NCBI GenBank assembly: GCA_963942565.1
Contig: OZ012686.1
Location: forward strand, 7,598,292 to 7,662,291
Length of the DNA stretch: 64,000 nt
Direction: 5' to 3'
Source: Maea johnstoni
Lineage: Eukaryota; Annelida; Polychaeta; Spionida; Magelonidae
Under the pieces are notes generated by a model. It was not told the DNA's origin. It did not search any database and saw nothing but the letters and a program-made list of their open reading frames with translations. A program made the position numbers and the translations under genes. How positions within the stretch are numbered: position 1 is the stretch's first letter; each line of letters opens with the position of its first letter. Below are positions 1 through 12,582 of this stretch, piece by piece.

Positions 1-496
1 AGAAGGTTGCATTCAACCCCTGAATGGGGTGGATGTATGGAGGCTGAGTGGATAAGAATGGAGGGACCATGGATGTTGGTGTAACAGCAGACTAAATAAA
101 GCCCTTCTTTATCTCTGTAATGACCACCTACCCCGGCCACCCTACCATACCCCACGCCATACCCCATCAGAGTGAAGTGAACGAGAAGGGACAAGATATC
201 TCGGGTTACTCCCGTCTACTCCCGATTACTCCCGCATCTCTGATCGGACACTTAGGGTTACGCACTCGACTGGACGGTAGCCAGACAGAGCTGACCGGTC
301 AATGGCTGACCAGTCAATGGCTGACCCGTAGGGACCTACACTGGGCCATGGACTATGGAGTTTGCAGGGCTGGCAGTGATTCAGTGCTTAAATAGGCAAG
401 GGACTCATATTCACGTCCCCATGAGAGGCGGACCAATTACTGTGCATCATGCGCCTAAAATACCCTCATTAGACATGTTATTACTGTCATTACTAG
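1..496. other. Unique sequence, no supported gene
   Basis: Holds two tiny tandem motifs, ACTCCCG repeated at 207-236 and tcaatggctgacc repeated at 299-328. The short open frames show no recognisable protein. Confidence 0.6.
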
Positions 497-570
497 TGAT
501 AATAATGATGATGATAATGATTATAATAATAATGATAATAATAATAATAATGATAATGATGATAATACTA

Positions 571-646
<76 letters not shown>

Positions 647-685
647 TAATAATGTTAATAATAATAATAATAATAATATTACTAT
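497..685. repeat. AAT/GAT trinucleotide microsatellite
   Basis: Imperfect ATA/ATG trinucleotides with a pure AAT core at ~582-643. All long open frames here are repeat translations (poly-Ile). Confidence 0.97.
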
Positions 686-1784
686 TAAAAAGTTTCATTT
701 TAGGAATATTTGAATGAGATGACCAGCACAGTCTAAAAATTTCTACTTGTGCTTTCTTTCTTTCAAATATCCTGATTATTTGCTTTCTTCTCAAGGAATT
801 TTTGAAAGTATAAAATTCAAGCAAAACTTTTCAAGAGGGACTCCAACCATAAATGAGTTTGGTACATTCAACCTGAGAGTATGAAGACAGGGAGTGGGCA
901 CTGTGCATGCATCATCAAATTTTGCTGCCTCCCACTATGAGTCATAGATAACCTGTGTACCCCAGCCTGGCTGCCTGCTGACCCCATCTCCTTGGCAACC
1001 TATCTGACCTAGATAGAGGCAGCGAAAAGAGATAAGGCTCTGGATTGCCAACTCCCTGTCTACTACTCTCAGCCTCTTTCTGAAAAAAATCACGTGAACA
1101 ACACTTCCCCAGGCTACACCGCGTAACACGAGGAGCAGATGCCCTAGGTGCTAGCATGCAGTGCCTATGGGGTTGCGGATCAAGGTTATGTATTTCTCTG
1201 ATTCAACCATCACTTTTAGACAGGCTTGTTTGTTTTCCTTATCCATTATCTAGTTACCACACAATCCAAAAGAAAAAAATGAAATAGATATTGGTATAAT
1301 GATACTGCTAATATTATTGACTAGACAAATTGATGCATCACATTATTGTGCAATACCAGGAACAATATACATACTCAGATTGGAATGTCAATTATGGGAG
1401 TGTACGTAGTAGGAACGTAGGAAAACGTCCAGACAGATATCAAATAGTTGATGACGCGAGTTGGATTTGTACTATAACAGGAAATAAGGAAGATAATTGG
1501 GATGTGTTCAGTTCTGGGTAAGGTCCAGTGATTATTTTGGGTTGTCGTTGTCAATTTCAGTTAATTGATCTGATCTGCCGATCCATCAGGATGTAGCGTA
1601 GAATGCAAACAACATGTTGCTGCATTCCTGGCATTCCATTCCAGATCATCCCTTATCTCTACTGTGGCATGATACCCTACCCTCCTGTCAGGGGTTAAAT
1701 TCTGTAACTAGGGATCGTTCCATGGACAAAGGAATCGTATCAAAGGCATCTATAAACTTATATAAAATAGGCACCATATCAAAT
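686..1784. other. Unique sequence, nothing recognised
   Basis: Mixed-composition DNA, slightly GC-richer at 940-1160. I see no splice-bordered exon, terminal repeat or RNA gene. Confidence 0.5.
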
Positions 1785-1786
1785 GG

Positions 1787-1815
1787 CATAATTATTATTA
1801 TTGTTACTGTTATTA

Positions 1816-1855
<40 letters not shown>

Positions 1856-2078
1856 CATTATTATTATTATTATCACTATTATTGTTATTATTATTATTTT
1901 CATCATTAGTATTTTTATTGTTATTATTTTATTAGTATTATTATTATTTTATTATTATTTTATTGTTATTATTATTATAATTATAATTTTAATTATTATT
2001 ATTATCATTATTATTATTAACATTATCATCATTATTAATATTAATATTATTATCTATATAATCATCATCATTATCCTC
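1787..2078. repeat. ATT trinucleotide microsatellite, imperfect
   Basis: ATT/ATC/ATG trinucleotides over ~290 bp with a pure ATT core at 1822-1852. It is the complement type of the tract at 497-685. Confidence 0.97.
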
Positions 2079-2394
2079 ACTTAAGTTATCATTCTATCCT
2101 CTAAACTGATTCTGCTGATTATGGTCTAAAATCAAAACTGCATGATTTTTAAGGCAATACTTCATTGATATGGTAAAATCACAACTGTGTCTATCAGTGT
2201 AGACGGATTGATGGATGTTGTCATAACTAACAGCAGCATTGTTATCATAATGTCCCTAATGTCCTGTTGTCCGCACATCCAGTGATAGTAGAAGCTAAAG
2301 AAAGCAACAGATAGATCTTAGTTGACCCCAGGGTCCCAGTGTCCGACAGGTCAGGAGGGGAGAGATACATGAATGATTGATTACAAATAGCCAT

Positions 2395-2950
2395 TACGCC
2401 ACAAAGCTGAGTGAGGAATGACCATCTAATTAGCCATTATGTAAACCCTTTCAATGCTGTGGCTACTTTCATCCAAAGAACAAAGAAGCAAAGATTTTTG
2501 AAAACCATCTAAATCCTGTCATGTTGGTATTCATTAGATAGCTCTTGCTGAGTACTCTCAGATGAGTACCCATATGCTATGGTTACAGTCATTTTTCAGA
2601 TATTTTGCATCATTTTCTATTGGCCAAATTCGCCACCAGGGGCATAAAGGGTTAAGCCCCAATGCTGAGTGAGGAATGGCTCTCTCATTAGCCATTACGT
2701 GAAATGGTCAACTAGATTTCGGCTACACCCTTTTCTGATGACGGACAGATGAGTGCTGACCATCAGAGTCCTCTAGTGGTCAGTAGCGGTCAGTAGCGTC
2801 ACAATGGTGAGTGAGAAATGACCGTCTCATTAGCTATTATGTGAAGTGACGTGACAAAGACAAGTAGAACTCGGCTCCACCCCGCTCTGATGACGGACAG
2901 ATGAGTGCTGACCGTCAGCGTCCCTCTAGTGGTCACTTGTGGTCAGTAGC
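2395..2950. repeat. Direct repeat of ~145 bp, about three units, one split by a MITE
   Basis: The phrase (g)ctgagtgaggaatg(a/g)c-tctcattagccatta-gtgaa starts at ~2405, 2664 and 2807, and tctgatgacggacagatgagtgctgacc occurs at 2735 and 2888. The first unit is interrupted at its 45th base by the MITE at 2442-2655. Confidence 0.85.
2442..2655. mobile_element. MITE family A copy
   Basis: TAAACCCTTTCAATGCTGTGG to GGGGCATAAAGGGTTAA, with aaccatctaaatcctgtcatg and ctcagatgagtaccc inside. It is inserted in the 145-bp repeat. Confidence 0.85.
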
Positions 2951-2959
2951 GGTCATTAA

Positions 2960-3979
2960 AGGGCAAATGCACCATCAGAATGATTTTGGTTCAAAATGAG
3001 CGTATACATGTCACCTTTCGAATAAGACCTCCCCCGAACCTGTCCTCTTCAGCACTACTCAGTTATAGCTTACAGAAGTTCAGCAAGCAACTGTCCTGAG
3101 GCAGCTATACAGGGCCTCCATGCATCCCAAGATGCACTCTGTTTTTGACACCTTCTAAGCACCTGCCTGTGTCACTAGTGCTTAAGAGATAGCAGTAATA
3201 GGGGGCTGGGCTCCCCTTTCCTGCTTAGATTTTCATTACTGGCTTTCAATAAGTTGTCACAATTCCCACAGATTGAACTTCTTCAATTTCCTATTGTATA
3301 TTCCAACAATCCTTGGAAGTTATTCTATGTGGCTTGTCTTTGATTTGTAGCTTATTGTTGGGTAGAAACCATTACTTCCTAATTGCTATGAAATCAGTTT
3401 GTGCTTATCACTTACAGGAAATTGCAACACTTGTGTCAGTTAGCAGTTACTCATGGGAATAGTGTAGGACTTAGTATGTGTATTCCTTCACATCCTGTTA
3501 TCAAGATGCTATCTTTGAGTTGAGAACCTGGCACCATTGAGTAAAGGATCATGTGGGTCTAAGGGAGAAGTTCCCTAGGTGAGTCAGATATTCCCATTCC
3601 TCCAAATTCCTGAATTGCTCAATTCTGCCATACTATGTAAGTTTTACTTCTTGAAGTTTTATTTGCTTCCAAAAATTGTGATCAGGAATGAGCCAGGAAT
3701 AAAGATTAGCAAGTAAGGGAAATACACGCAGGCTTCTCTGTTACTGCTATCTCTGAAGCACTAGTGACACAGGCTGGTGCTTAGAAGGTGTCAAAAACAG
3801 AGTGCATCTTGGGATGCATGGAGGCCCTGTATAGCTGCCTCAAGACTGTTGCTTGCTGAACTTCTGTAAGCTATAACTGAGTAGTGCTGAAGAGGACAGG
3901 TTCGGGGAAGGTCTTATTCGAAAGGTGACATGTATACGCTCATTTTGAACCTAAATCATTCTGATGGTGCATTTGCCCT
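2960..3979. mobile_element. TTAA-flanked foldback element (piggyBac or Kolobok type), non-autonomous
   Basis: Left arm 2960-3215 is the inverted copy of right arm ~3725-3979. It starts AGGGCAAATGCACCATCAGAATGA and ends TCATTCTGATGGTGCATTTGCCCT, with direct TTAA at 2956-2959 and 3980-3983. Arms of ~255 bp are ~95% alike. The ~500-bp interior shows no protein. TTAA targets are used by piggyBac and Kolobok transposases; the AGGG end leaves the choice open. Confidence 0.85.
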
Positions 3980-4310
3980 TTAAGGCTGAATGTTGAAGGT
4001 TGATAGATTAATGATGGTATCTCTTACTTGCTGGGTTTAACATCTGTTCAGTAATGATGGGAGGACATTCTCTTGTCCCCCGAAGACGATTGATTTGTTG
4101 TCCCACTGATGAATGATAACCTTCTTCAAGTGTAGTAATTAAAGCTCACATATTTTGCTAAGATTATTCTAAGACTTATTTGAATACAAGTCGTTCATTA
4201 CTTTCTACTCTTTGTAGTTTCTTGAAATATATTGGCAGTTTCATCTTGTATTAAAGATATGAACTAATTTAAAGATGGTTATCTTCAGTTTCTAGTGAAG
4301 TCATATTGAT

Positions 4311-4326
4311 AATAATAATAATAATG

Positions 4327-4389
<63 letters not shown>

Positions 4390-4412
4390 TTATAATGATA
4401 ATAATGATAATT
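4311..4412. repeat. AAT microsatellite
   Basis: Pure AAT over most of its ~100 bp. It abuts the large inverted-repeat element starting at 4432. Confidence 0.97.
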
Positions 4413-4431
4413 GATATTTGATACATCACTA

Positions 4432-7400
4432 GTCCGTGGGCCAGGAGGGGTTTCAGTGCACCCCCCCCAGGATCCTACCAGACCAGCGCTATTTTATGTA
4501 GTTTGAGGTGCTCTTTAAGATTAAGCATGTTAACATTGAATCTTTTGGGATCAACACCCCGTTTTGGGGCATTTTCACTCAAAAATGAATAAAAACTTGT
4601 GATTTTTGGGATTCCGTCATAAAAAATTCATGTTAGACAGCAGAGGCACCAAACTTCACACAAATATACTTCATACATTGCTTGTGGATGCTACATCAAA
4701 TACAGTACCGATAGTGACCCCTAGTGGCCATAAATTGAACTGAAATCTTTAAAAATAGCGAAAATTGCATTTTTTTCTCATTTTTCTGACACTTAAGGCA
4801 CCCCTGTACACCCAGCATACCCTGCAACCCCATTTTCTTTTATCAGAAAACTGCCTTAGTGTGTTTAGAACAGGATAGAACCTGTTAACAGTTAAATTTT
4901 AGAACGGTTCCTGTTTTGGGGCAATTTCACTCAAAAATTACTCAAAACGTGTGATTTTAGGGATTCCTTCATAAAATCTTTATGTTAGACAGCAGATGCA
5001 CCAAACCTTACATAAATATACTTCATACATTGCTTGTCAATGTTAAATCAGATACAGCACTGATAGTGATCCCTAGTGGCCATTAATTGAGCTGAAATCT
5101 TTCAAAACGGCAAAAATCACAGTTTTTCTCATTTTTCTGACACTTAAGGCACCCTTATACACCCAGCATACCCTGCAACCCCATTACTTTTCATCAGAAA
5201 ACTGCCTTAGTATGTATAGAGGATAATGGAACTTGTTAACAGTTAAATTTCAGAAAGCTTCAGGTTTTGGGGCATTTTCACTCAAAAATGACTCAAAACG
5301 TGCGATTTTAGGGATTCCTTCATAAATTCTTTATGTTAGACAGCAGATGCACCAAACTTTACACAAATATACATTACTTGTCAATGTTACATCAGATCCA
5401 GTACTGATGATGACCCCTAGTGTCCAGAAATTGAACTGAAATCTTTAAAAATGGCGAAAATCACAGTTTTTCTCATTTTCCTGACACTTAAGGCACCCCT
5501 GTACACCCAGCATACCCTGCAACCCCAGGTTGCCTTTGTACGTTTTGAGTATAAGAGAACCTGTTAACAGTTTTATTCAGGAAAACTTTCCATACTACCT
5601 GGCTAACAAGACTAAAACATGCAAAAACAGTCAGATTAGGCACTCACAGAGTGGTTTGATGCAATTTGATACTATTCACATATGAGATTGAAACTTCACA
5701 CAAATATGCTACTGGCAATAACAGCAATGTTAAAACTAAAACCGCGATGGTGGTCATTTGAGGAACTAACACATTAAAAAAAGCAACAAAACTGGTTACA
5801 TTTATGGTGTTGTTCATGAGAATTGGGCATATATTATCTATATTGTCACGACTGAAATCTGTTTGGTATCTTTAGTGTCTGCATTTAATTCAGATGGAAG
5901 CACCTCAACTGCTGTCTCAGGTTTAGTGTGAATGTTTATATCCAGAGGAAGCCACTCACTTCGTTTTGGAGAATTATACTCAGAATAATATAATATTCAG
6001 GACTTTATCATCCTGAGACAACGGGAAGAAACAGCCAAGCGCAAGCCTCTTTAACCACCCCCTATCATCCACCTCGGTAACCGCTTTTGTAACTGGGTAC
6101 CTAGCCTAGGGAGTCGGTGCTACCAAGCTCTGCAAAACCGAGGTAGCAAAAATCAAGAATTACGACTCCTCAACGTGAGGGGATTCTGGCTCTGGAGCCA
6201 AGAACTTGTGAATATTGTGAATCCAATGCCTGGATGATCGGGAAAAATACCAGGGGCAGCAAGAACCTGAAATCCAGAGCCTCACAGGGCTCCCTCAATG
6301 ATCTTATGAGATCTGTATGGGGGGGGGGGGGGGGGGGGGGGGGGGGCGAGCAATGGGTCACCACTCTGATCCTGCGGTTGGCCGAAGCCAGTGTAGATCA
6401 ACTTGGGCGCAGGACGCATTGCAGAGGAAGTCCCATGGTTCACCGGGGTTAGTGCGGCCCCAGTATTGGCCACTGCATGGACAGGCATTTCGCTTCCAAG
6501 GAGCTTGTAGTCCAGGGCTGACCTGGCCTAGAGAGGGTGGAATTCAAGAGCGTCAAGCCTCTCCACATCCTCCATCTCTCCCTCAGACTTGACTGAGAAC
6601 CAGTCCTGGGACAATGCTGGGAAGATTGACCCAACCGAGATCTTGATAGAGACATGGACTAAGATGAGGACCTAGCTCTCTTACCAGGAGGGAAGTGGGG
6701 GGGGAGGGGATGGTGGAAGGAAAGGGAGAAATGCCTCCTCTTGCTTGCCCTTTCTCGTGGACCTCAATTCCTCCTCTGCCAATTTTTGTTAGTTCTCTGA
6801 TAGGGTCATCAGGAGATAGCCAGTAGATTTTAAGCCAACTTTGTTGGGGCCTCTTTAGCTTTGGGAGGTTGAGGTGGGGGAGACCACTTCCCCCAGGGTT
6901 GCGATCAATGACTACATGTCAAAGGTTCGTCCTGAGGCCACCTTAGGAGCAGGCTGTGTGGCAGGTTGATCCCTATGCTGCGGGGCCACCCTATACCTCT
7001 TTCTATGCATGGGTGTGGAGTTCTAAACGCTTCCTCAGAAGAGGGGGAAGGTAATCTCGCCCTCCTGCTCGGATGGCTCCCAAGGGGGTTGGCGAGCTCT
7101 GACAGCCTCTCCATGTTTTCCTGCACGGGATGTCCTCGTCCATGTCTTCCATCAGGTCAAACCCCCCCCCCCCAAAAAAAAAAAAGATAATTGAGTATCT
7201 ACCCTGAAAGGGTCCACCGACAGGAGAGAAGTGGTGGGGCCAGTCCCTAATGTGGTGGGCTGTCCCAAAGGCTTGTTGAAGGATTTTAGGGCTGTTTTTG
7301 TAGGCGCCCTTGCCCTGGGTGTAGAAGTGCCCACAGGCCTGGGGTCAACCACAGTGACTGCATTTGGATCAAGGGTGGGCTCGCTAACTACCTCAGTCAT

Positions 7401-9180
7401 TGTAGAGACTGCACCAGGTGTAATGCCTGCACTTTTCAGCCATCATCATTGCACAGCTCCTTGTAGTGGGCCTGATACCCGCTACAGATACCAAGGGGGT
7501 GCTGCAAATTGCAGCCACCTCATCTAACCTGCTAGGAGCAGTCCAATTAGCTTACTACTCTTTTTTATTAGTAGCTTTGACTGCTGATTTCGCTGTTAGC
7601 GCAGAGCTGGATGTGGTCAATTAGTTCTTATTTATGTAACTTACTGACATCCACTTTTTCAAAACATTTGTATAGATATCCCTGAATGTCAAAGTTACCT
7701 AAGTCTTTGAGCCAATATTCAGTGCAAAAAAGGGTGAAGTTATGAAGCATGCTGAATGTACACAATACACAGTTCTAAGACTCTTTATTGCAGCTATTTT
7801 TAAATGTGGAAGTTCCTAAAAAGACCACATGGGGGCCAATGGCAATTTCATCAAGTTTCTAGTTTCAGCATTGATGTTATTGCCAGTAGCATATTTGTGT
7901 GAAGATTCACTCTCATATTTGAATGGTATCAAATTGCAACAAGCTATGAGATTTTCCCTATCTGGCCATTTTTGCATGTTTTTGTCTTGTGAGTCAGGTA
8001 GCATGGGAAGCTTTTATAAAATAAAACTGTTAACAGGTTATATTATCCTCTATACATACTTAGGCAGTTTGCAGATGAAAAATAATGGGGTTTCTGGGTG
8101 TACAGGACTGCCTTAGGTGTCAGGAAAATGAGAAAAACTGTGATTTTCGCCATTTTTAAAGATTTCAGTTCAAATTCTGGACACTAGGGGTCATTATCAG
8201 TACTGGATCTGATGTAATATTGACAAGTAATGTATGAAGTATATTTGTGCAAAGTTTGGTGCATCTGCTGTCTAACATTAAGATTTTATGAAGGAATCCC
8301 TAAAATCGCATGTTTTGAGTCATTTTTGAGTGAAAATGCTCCAAAACCTGAAGCTTTCTGAAATTTAACTGTTAACAAGTTCCATTATCCTCTATACATA
8401 CTAAGGCAGTTTTCTGATGAAAAGTAATGGGGTTGCAGGGTATGCTGGGTGTACAAGGGTGCCTTAAGTGTCAGAAAAATGAGAAAAACTGCGATATTTG
8501 CCGTTTTGAAAGATTTCAGCTCAATTAATGGCCTCTAGGGATCACTATCAGTGCTGTATCTGATTTAACATTGACAAGCAATGTATGAAGTATATTTATG
8601 TAAGGTTTGGTGCATCTGCTGTCTAATATAAAGATTTTATGAAGGAATCTCTAAAATCACACGTTTTGAGTAATTTTTGAGTGAAATTGCCCCAAAACGG
8701 GAACCGTTCTAAAATTCAACTGTTAACAGGTTCTATCCTGTTCTAAACATACCAAGGCAGTTTTCTGATAAAAGAAAATGGGGTTGCAGGGTATGCTGGG
8801 TGTACAGGGGTGCCTTAAGTGTCAGAAAAATGAGAAAAAAAATGCAATTTTTGCTATTTTTAAAGATTTCAGTTCAATTTATGGCCACTAGGGGTCACTA
8901 TCGGTACTGTATTTGATGTAGCATCCACAAGCAATGTATGAAGTATATTTGTGTAAAGTTTGGTGCCTCTGCTGTCTAACATGAATTTTTTATGACGGAA
9001 TCCCAAAAATCACAAGTTTTTACTCATTTTTGAGTGAAAATGCCCCAAAACGGGGTGTTGATCCCAAAAGATTCGATGTTAACATGCTTAATCTTAAAGA
9101 GCACCTCAAACTACATAAAATAGCGCTGGTCTGGTAGGATCCTGGGGGGGGTGCACTGAAACCCATCCTGGCCCACGGAC
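4432..9180. mobile_element. 4.75-kb element with ~1.35-kb inverted arms made of ~353-bp subrepeats
   Basis: Left arm 4432-~5800 and right arm ~7780-9180 are inverted copies: GTCCGTGGGCCAGGA...gtgcac-ccc at one end, its complement ending TCCTGGCCCACGGAC at the other. TA flanks both ends (4430-4431, 9181-9182). Each arm holds three tandem units of ~353 bp, marked by ttttggggcattttcactcaaaaat at ~4562, 4914 and 5267 on the left and the complements on the right. The interior is described separately. TA target duplication points to a Tc1/mariner-like mobiliser, but the structure resembles a foldback element; no transposase is recognised. Confidence 0.85.
5990..7560 (-). other. GC-rich interior of the large element: decayed coding-like DNA, family not recognised
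   Basis: This block is clearly GC-richer than its surroundings. On the minus strand it has open stretches rich in Pro, Thr, Ser and Arg, for example one starting near 7400 (MTEVVSEPTLDPNAVTVVDP...) and others at 6905-7126 and 6449-6655. It also contains a 28-G run (6319-6346) and a C/A run near 7160. It could be old cargo or a second element inserted in the first. I recognise no domain. Confidence 0.4.
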
Positions 9181-9689
9181 TACACCCTTTCCACCTATAG
9201 TGACTGTTCAAAAGCGCTTTCATATTCATGACCCAAATACAATTGTTTTGCAAACAAATGAATTTTTACAGAAAAGCAACTAGATGTTTGTTATTACGTG
9301 CAAGTTAGCACCATTTCTTGAAATATTTAATCCATTTTGATATCTTTATCGAAACCACAATGGACCTATTGGTCAAACAACTTGAACATACTCTGAATCA
9401 TCACAAACTCATCATGTGCTTCTTTGTATCTCCTAATACCAGATGTAAACATTGCCTGCAAGATTGAAGTCCTCATTGCATAATTCATTTATTTATGATA
9501 TTGCTTATTGTTTGTTTATTGTATTAATTAGAATCCTTGTGTAACTTATAATCAGAAATCCTGTCTGTACTGACACCAGGGTTTATTAAGGAATCAGGGT
9601 GGGTGTTTAAATCACAGCTGTTGTTTGGTTGGAAATAAACAGAGACAGGATGTTATGATGTCACTAAGTTGTCAGTTTGGCCTACTGTG

Positions 9690-9940
9690 AGCAGACGTCT
9701 GCCCCCACTATCAGATGGCCCTCTTTTGCCCCACCCCTGGTGACACCCTGGGACTGTGATAGGTAGTGGTTCTGGTTCTACCCCTTTCTGACACCCCCCC
9801 CCCCTCTTCCTGCGTGTGAGCTGACGTCTGCCCCCTCTATCAGATGCCCCTCTCCCCCCCTACCCCTGGTGACAGACACTCTGGAACTGAGGGGTAGTGG
9901 TACTGGTCTTACCACCTTTCTGACAACCCCCCTGTCACTC
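9690..9940. repeat. Two-unit ~135-bp direct repeat
   Basis: gacgtctgccccc-ctatcagatg-ccctc...ccacccctggtgaca occurs at 9693 and 9831, each followed by gtagtggt-ctggt-taccac/ccctttctgaca. The units are interrupted by C-runs. Confidence 0.85.
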
Positions 9941-10517
9941 ATCATAGATGATGAGTTGTCACTTATGACAGCACCCCTCTTTCAAAGTGGACCACAAGCA
10001 GTTTAACTCAAGACATCAAGATGACTAGCCATAAATCTGTGTCTATTATGTACAACATCAAAAAGTAAAAATGGAAAATTCTTCATAGAAACTTTCACCT
10101 GGCTAAGGCCCTGTATGGTGATATTTTTCTACCGAAAAGACTTTCGACACATATGTAAGGAGAAATGTTCCTCGGTACCCAAAGTACAACCCCCCCCCCC
10201 TGTTAAAATATTTTGCATATTTATGCTTTATTTGGTTACATTCAAAAAGATATTAGAAAACATAGATGGCATTTTAGGATAGTTTCAGGCAAGACAGGGT
10301 TAAGGGTGTTTGGGTCTAATTTATCAACCTCATTGTGACCACAAGTGTGGTACCCCACAAACCGAACCACGTGCACTTAATTTTCCCCGACAGTATGAGT
10401 CATACCCAGTGCAGCAGGGTGGCTGGAAATAGATTTATGTGAAGATTCTCATGTTCACAGGAAAGTTATACTTTAATACGTTCATCTGCCTGCCATACGT
10501 TGACAGGTGACACATGC
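9941..10517. other. Mostly unique; fragment of MITE family D at 10030-10115
   Basis: aaagtaaaaatggaaaattcttcatagaaactttcacctggctaaggccctg resembles the right part of family D (compare 19140-19245). Nothing else recognised. Confidence 0.4.
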
Positions 10518-10765
10518 ATAAAACAAAAACTGAGAAGGCATTTTCGGATGAAAAAGTTGGTTTTACAATATTACCAGCAAGTGAGATATATCGCAGAATA
10601 TAGATCTGAAGGCATGGGTTGCATAAAATAAAAATGAAAAGGCTTTATCTGAGCAGTTGCTTAAGAAAAAGTTGCTTCTCAGCATATGGTTTTACAATAT
10701 TATCAGCAAGTGAAATATATCATAAAATATATCATAAGAAATAATTCTGAAGGCATTGGGTAACG
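10518..10765. repeat. Two-unit direct repeat
   Basis: gttttacaatatta-cagcaagtga-atatatc followed by ctgaaggcat-gg occurs at 10560-10620 and 10688-10762, preceded in both by gaaaaagttg. Confidence 0.75.
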
Positions 10766-10920
10766 CTTAAGAACTTTCTGAGCCAATTATTAAAGTAGAC
10801 GACAATATAAACTAGAAATGAAGAGGTAAAATTTGGTGCCAGAACTGGAAATATTTGCAACTAAATTTTAAATCCTAGGAGCCAAATCTGCCCCTGCCTG
10901 AAAATGTTAAGGGTCTAGAT

Positions 10921-11688
10921 ATGAATGATAATTTTAGTAAAAGTGCAAAGAACCATCTCAAAAATATACTCCAAAATTTAGAGGAAGCAAGAAAAGTGGC
11001 ATCAGAAAATGTTCTTAGGGCTCAAGAGAAATACAAGGCCCAATATGACAAAACATCAAAGGATACAAATTTCGAACCAGGAGACCAAGTGTGGTTATTT
11101 TGCATAAAAACACCAAAAGGGGCATCTAGAAAACTTTGGAGGAAATGGACAGGGCCGTTTTACATCACTCAAAAAGGCCCAAATCACACCTTCAAATTAA
11201 GAAAATCTGCAGACAATTCAGAATTAAAATCTTTAGTTCATGCCAATCGATTGAAGAGATATTATAATCCTAGTGAAAGACCAACCAATCCGCCACCAGG
11301 TATGGAACGTAGAGAAAGGGAACTAAACCCAGAGGAAATAACTGATGAACTGATTACAATTGAAAATGATAACTACATGCAAAATGGTGATTTAGAACCA
11401 GATTCGATTCAAATTAGTCAACATGACCAACTAAATCCAGCAAGTTTTACACTAAATTCAGATTCACAAAACCAAGTCCGAAAAATATCAAAAATCATAA
11501 CTTGCAAAATGTATAAGGGTAAACAATGCTATAAAGTGAAATGGGAAGGTGAGAGATCAACTACATGGGAATTTGCCGACGCAATCCCTGGTGAAATTAT
11601 TCAACAATTTCACATTCAGAAAACTAATTCTGGGAAGGCTAGAAAACGCCCGAATACAAGATATGATTACTTCAAACAGTTTGATTAA
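10921..11688 (+). mobile_element. Ty3/Gypsy LTR-retrotransposon fossil: pol 3' end (integrase C-terminus plus chromodomain)
   Basis: A 255-residue open stretch carries the integrase C-terminal region (GDQVWLF, then GPF and LVHANRLKRYY, the GPY/F type module) and near its end a chromodomain-like segment (YKGKQCYKVKWEGE, TTWEFADAI). This order is that of chromodomain-bearing Ty3/Gypsy elements. Protease, reverse transcriptase, RNase H, the integrase core and gag are not visible, and no LTR pair was recognised around it, so it is an incomplete, dead copy. The good state of the frame suggests a fairly recent insertion or fragment. AT-rich codons match the surroundings. Confidence 0.85.
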
Positions 11689-12582
11689 GTAAAGCAGTTC
11701 AATATACTTAAGAAAGCAGAGTAACGTAAATGTTGATATCTAATTTTTGCTTTTGAATAAATAGGTCTGGATGCCTAAATATTGCTTATTTGCCTGTTAA
11801 AACCATGTGATTAGTGCCGAAATCTATGTGATTCCTCAAATCAAAGTTCAAATTTTCAATTTATTACTAACTTAACTAATTTCATTCTTACATTTTCGAG
11901 ACATATCTTGAAACAAACAAGTAAATAATCAGACTGCATTGTTTTGTATTTGAATAATTGTACTCCTCAACATCTGAGTTGTCTTGTATTTTGTGTGCCA
12001 TGTATAGTGTATATTTTATCATTTCATGTGAAATTATGTGTATAAGTTGTGTTCTTTGTAGTTTAATTTACTTTTCATACTCATTATATAGTTTTGACTA
12101 TGTAGGTGCCACAAATTCCTTTATATGTAAGTGTTGTGAATTTAATCCTAACTATATTACTTAGAAGGAAGGACACCAAATGAGAAGTATAAGAGTAATA
12201 ATCCTTAATTTAATGCAAAGGAAATGCACAAAGTGGGGTATTGGATATGTCCTATACTCATAAAAAAAAATAAAAAAATAAAAAGAATTGTGTGGAGACA
12301 TGGTGAAGTACCTGTAAAACTGATGAAACATATACAATATTCAATTTTCTGAAAGTTCAGGATGTTTAAGAATAAATTTCTCATTCAGAAAATTAATTAC
12401 ACTGGTATTACACCAATTAAGAAACAGAGTCACATGCTATTCTGATCAGCATTTCTGATAGTACTTTGATGCTGGTTAAATTTTTTTTAGCCACTTTGTT
12501 TATATTTGTATATAGTGACTATTCTTTTTCAAAAACTAATTGTGTGATATATTCCTTGGTACTTTGTATATGATATAGTCCA
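11689..12582. other. AT-rich flank of the Gypsy fossil, nothing else recognised
   Basis: May include non-coding 3' parts of the same element, but no LTR boundary or polypurine tract can be pointed to with confidence. Confidence 0.4.

Noticed and set aside
447-824. Long open frames of Ile, Ser, Thr, Val, Leu or Tyr over trinucleotide repeats (also 1614-2084, 15477-15707, 40904-41321, 48900-49520)
   Set aside because: They are translations of simple repeats, with no splice context and no conserved sequence.
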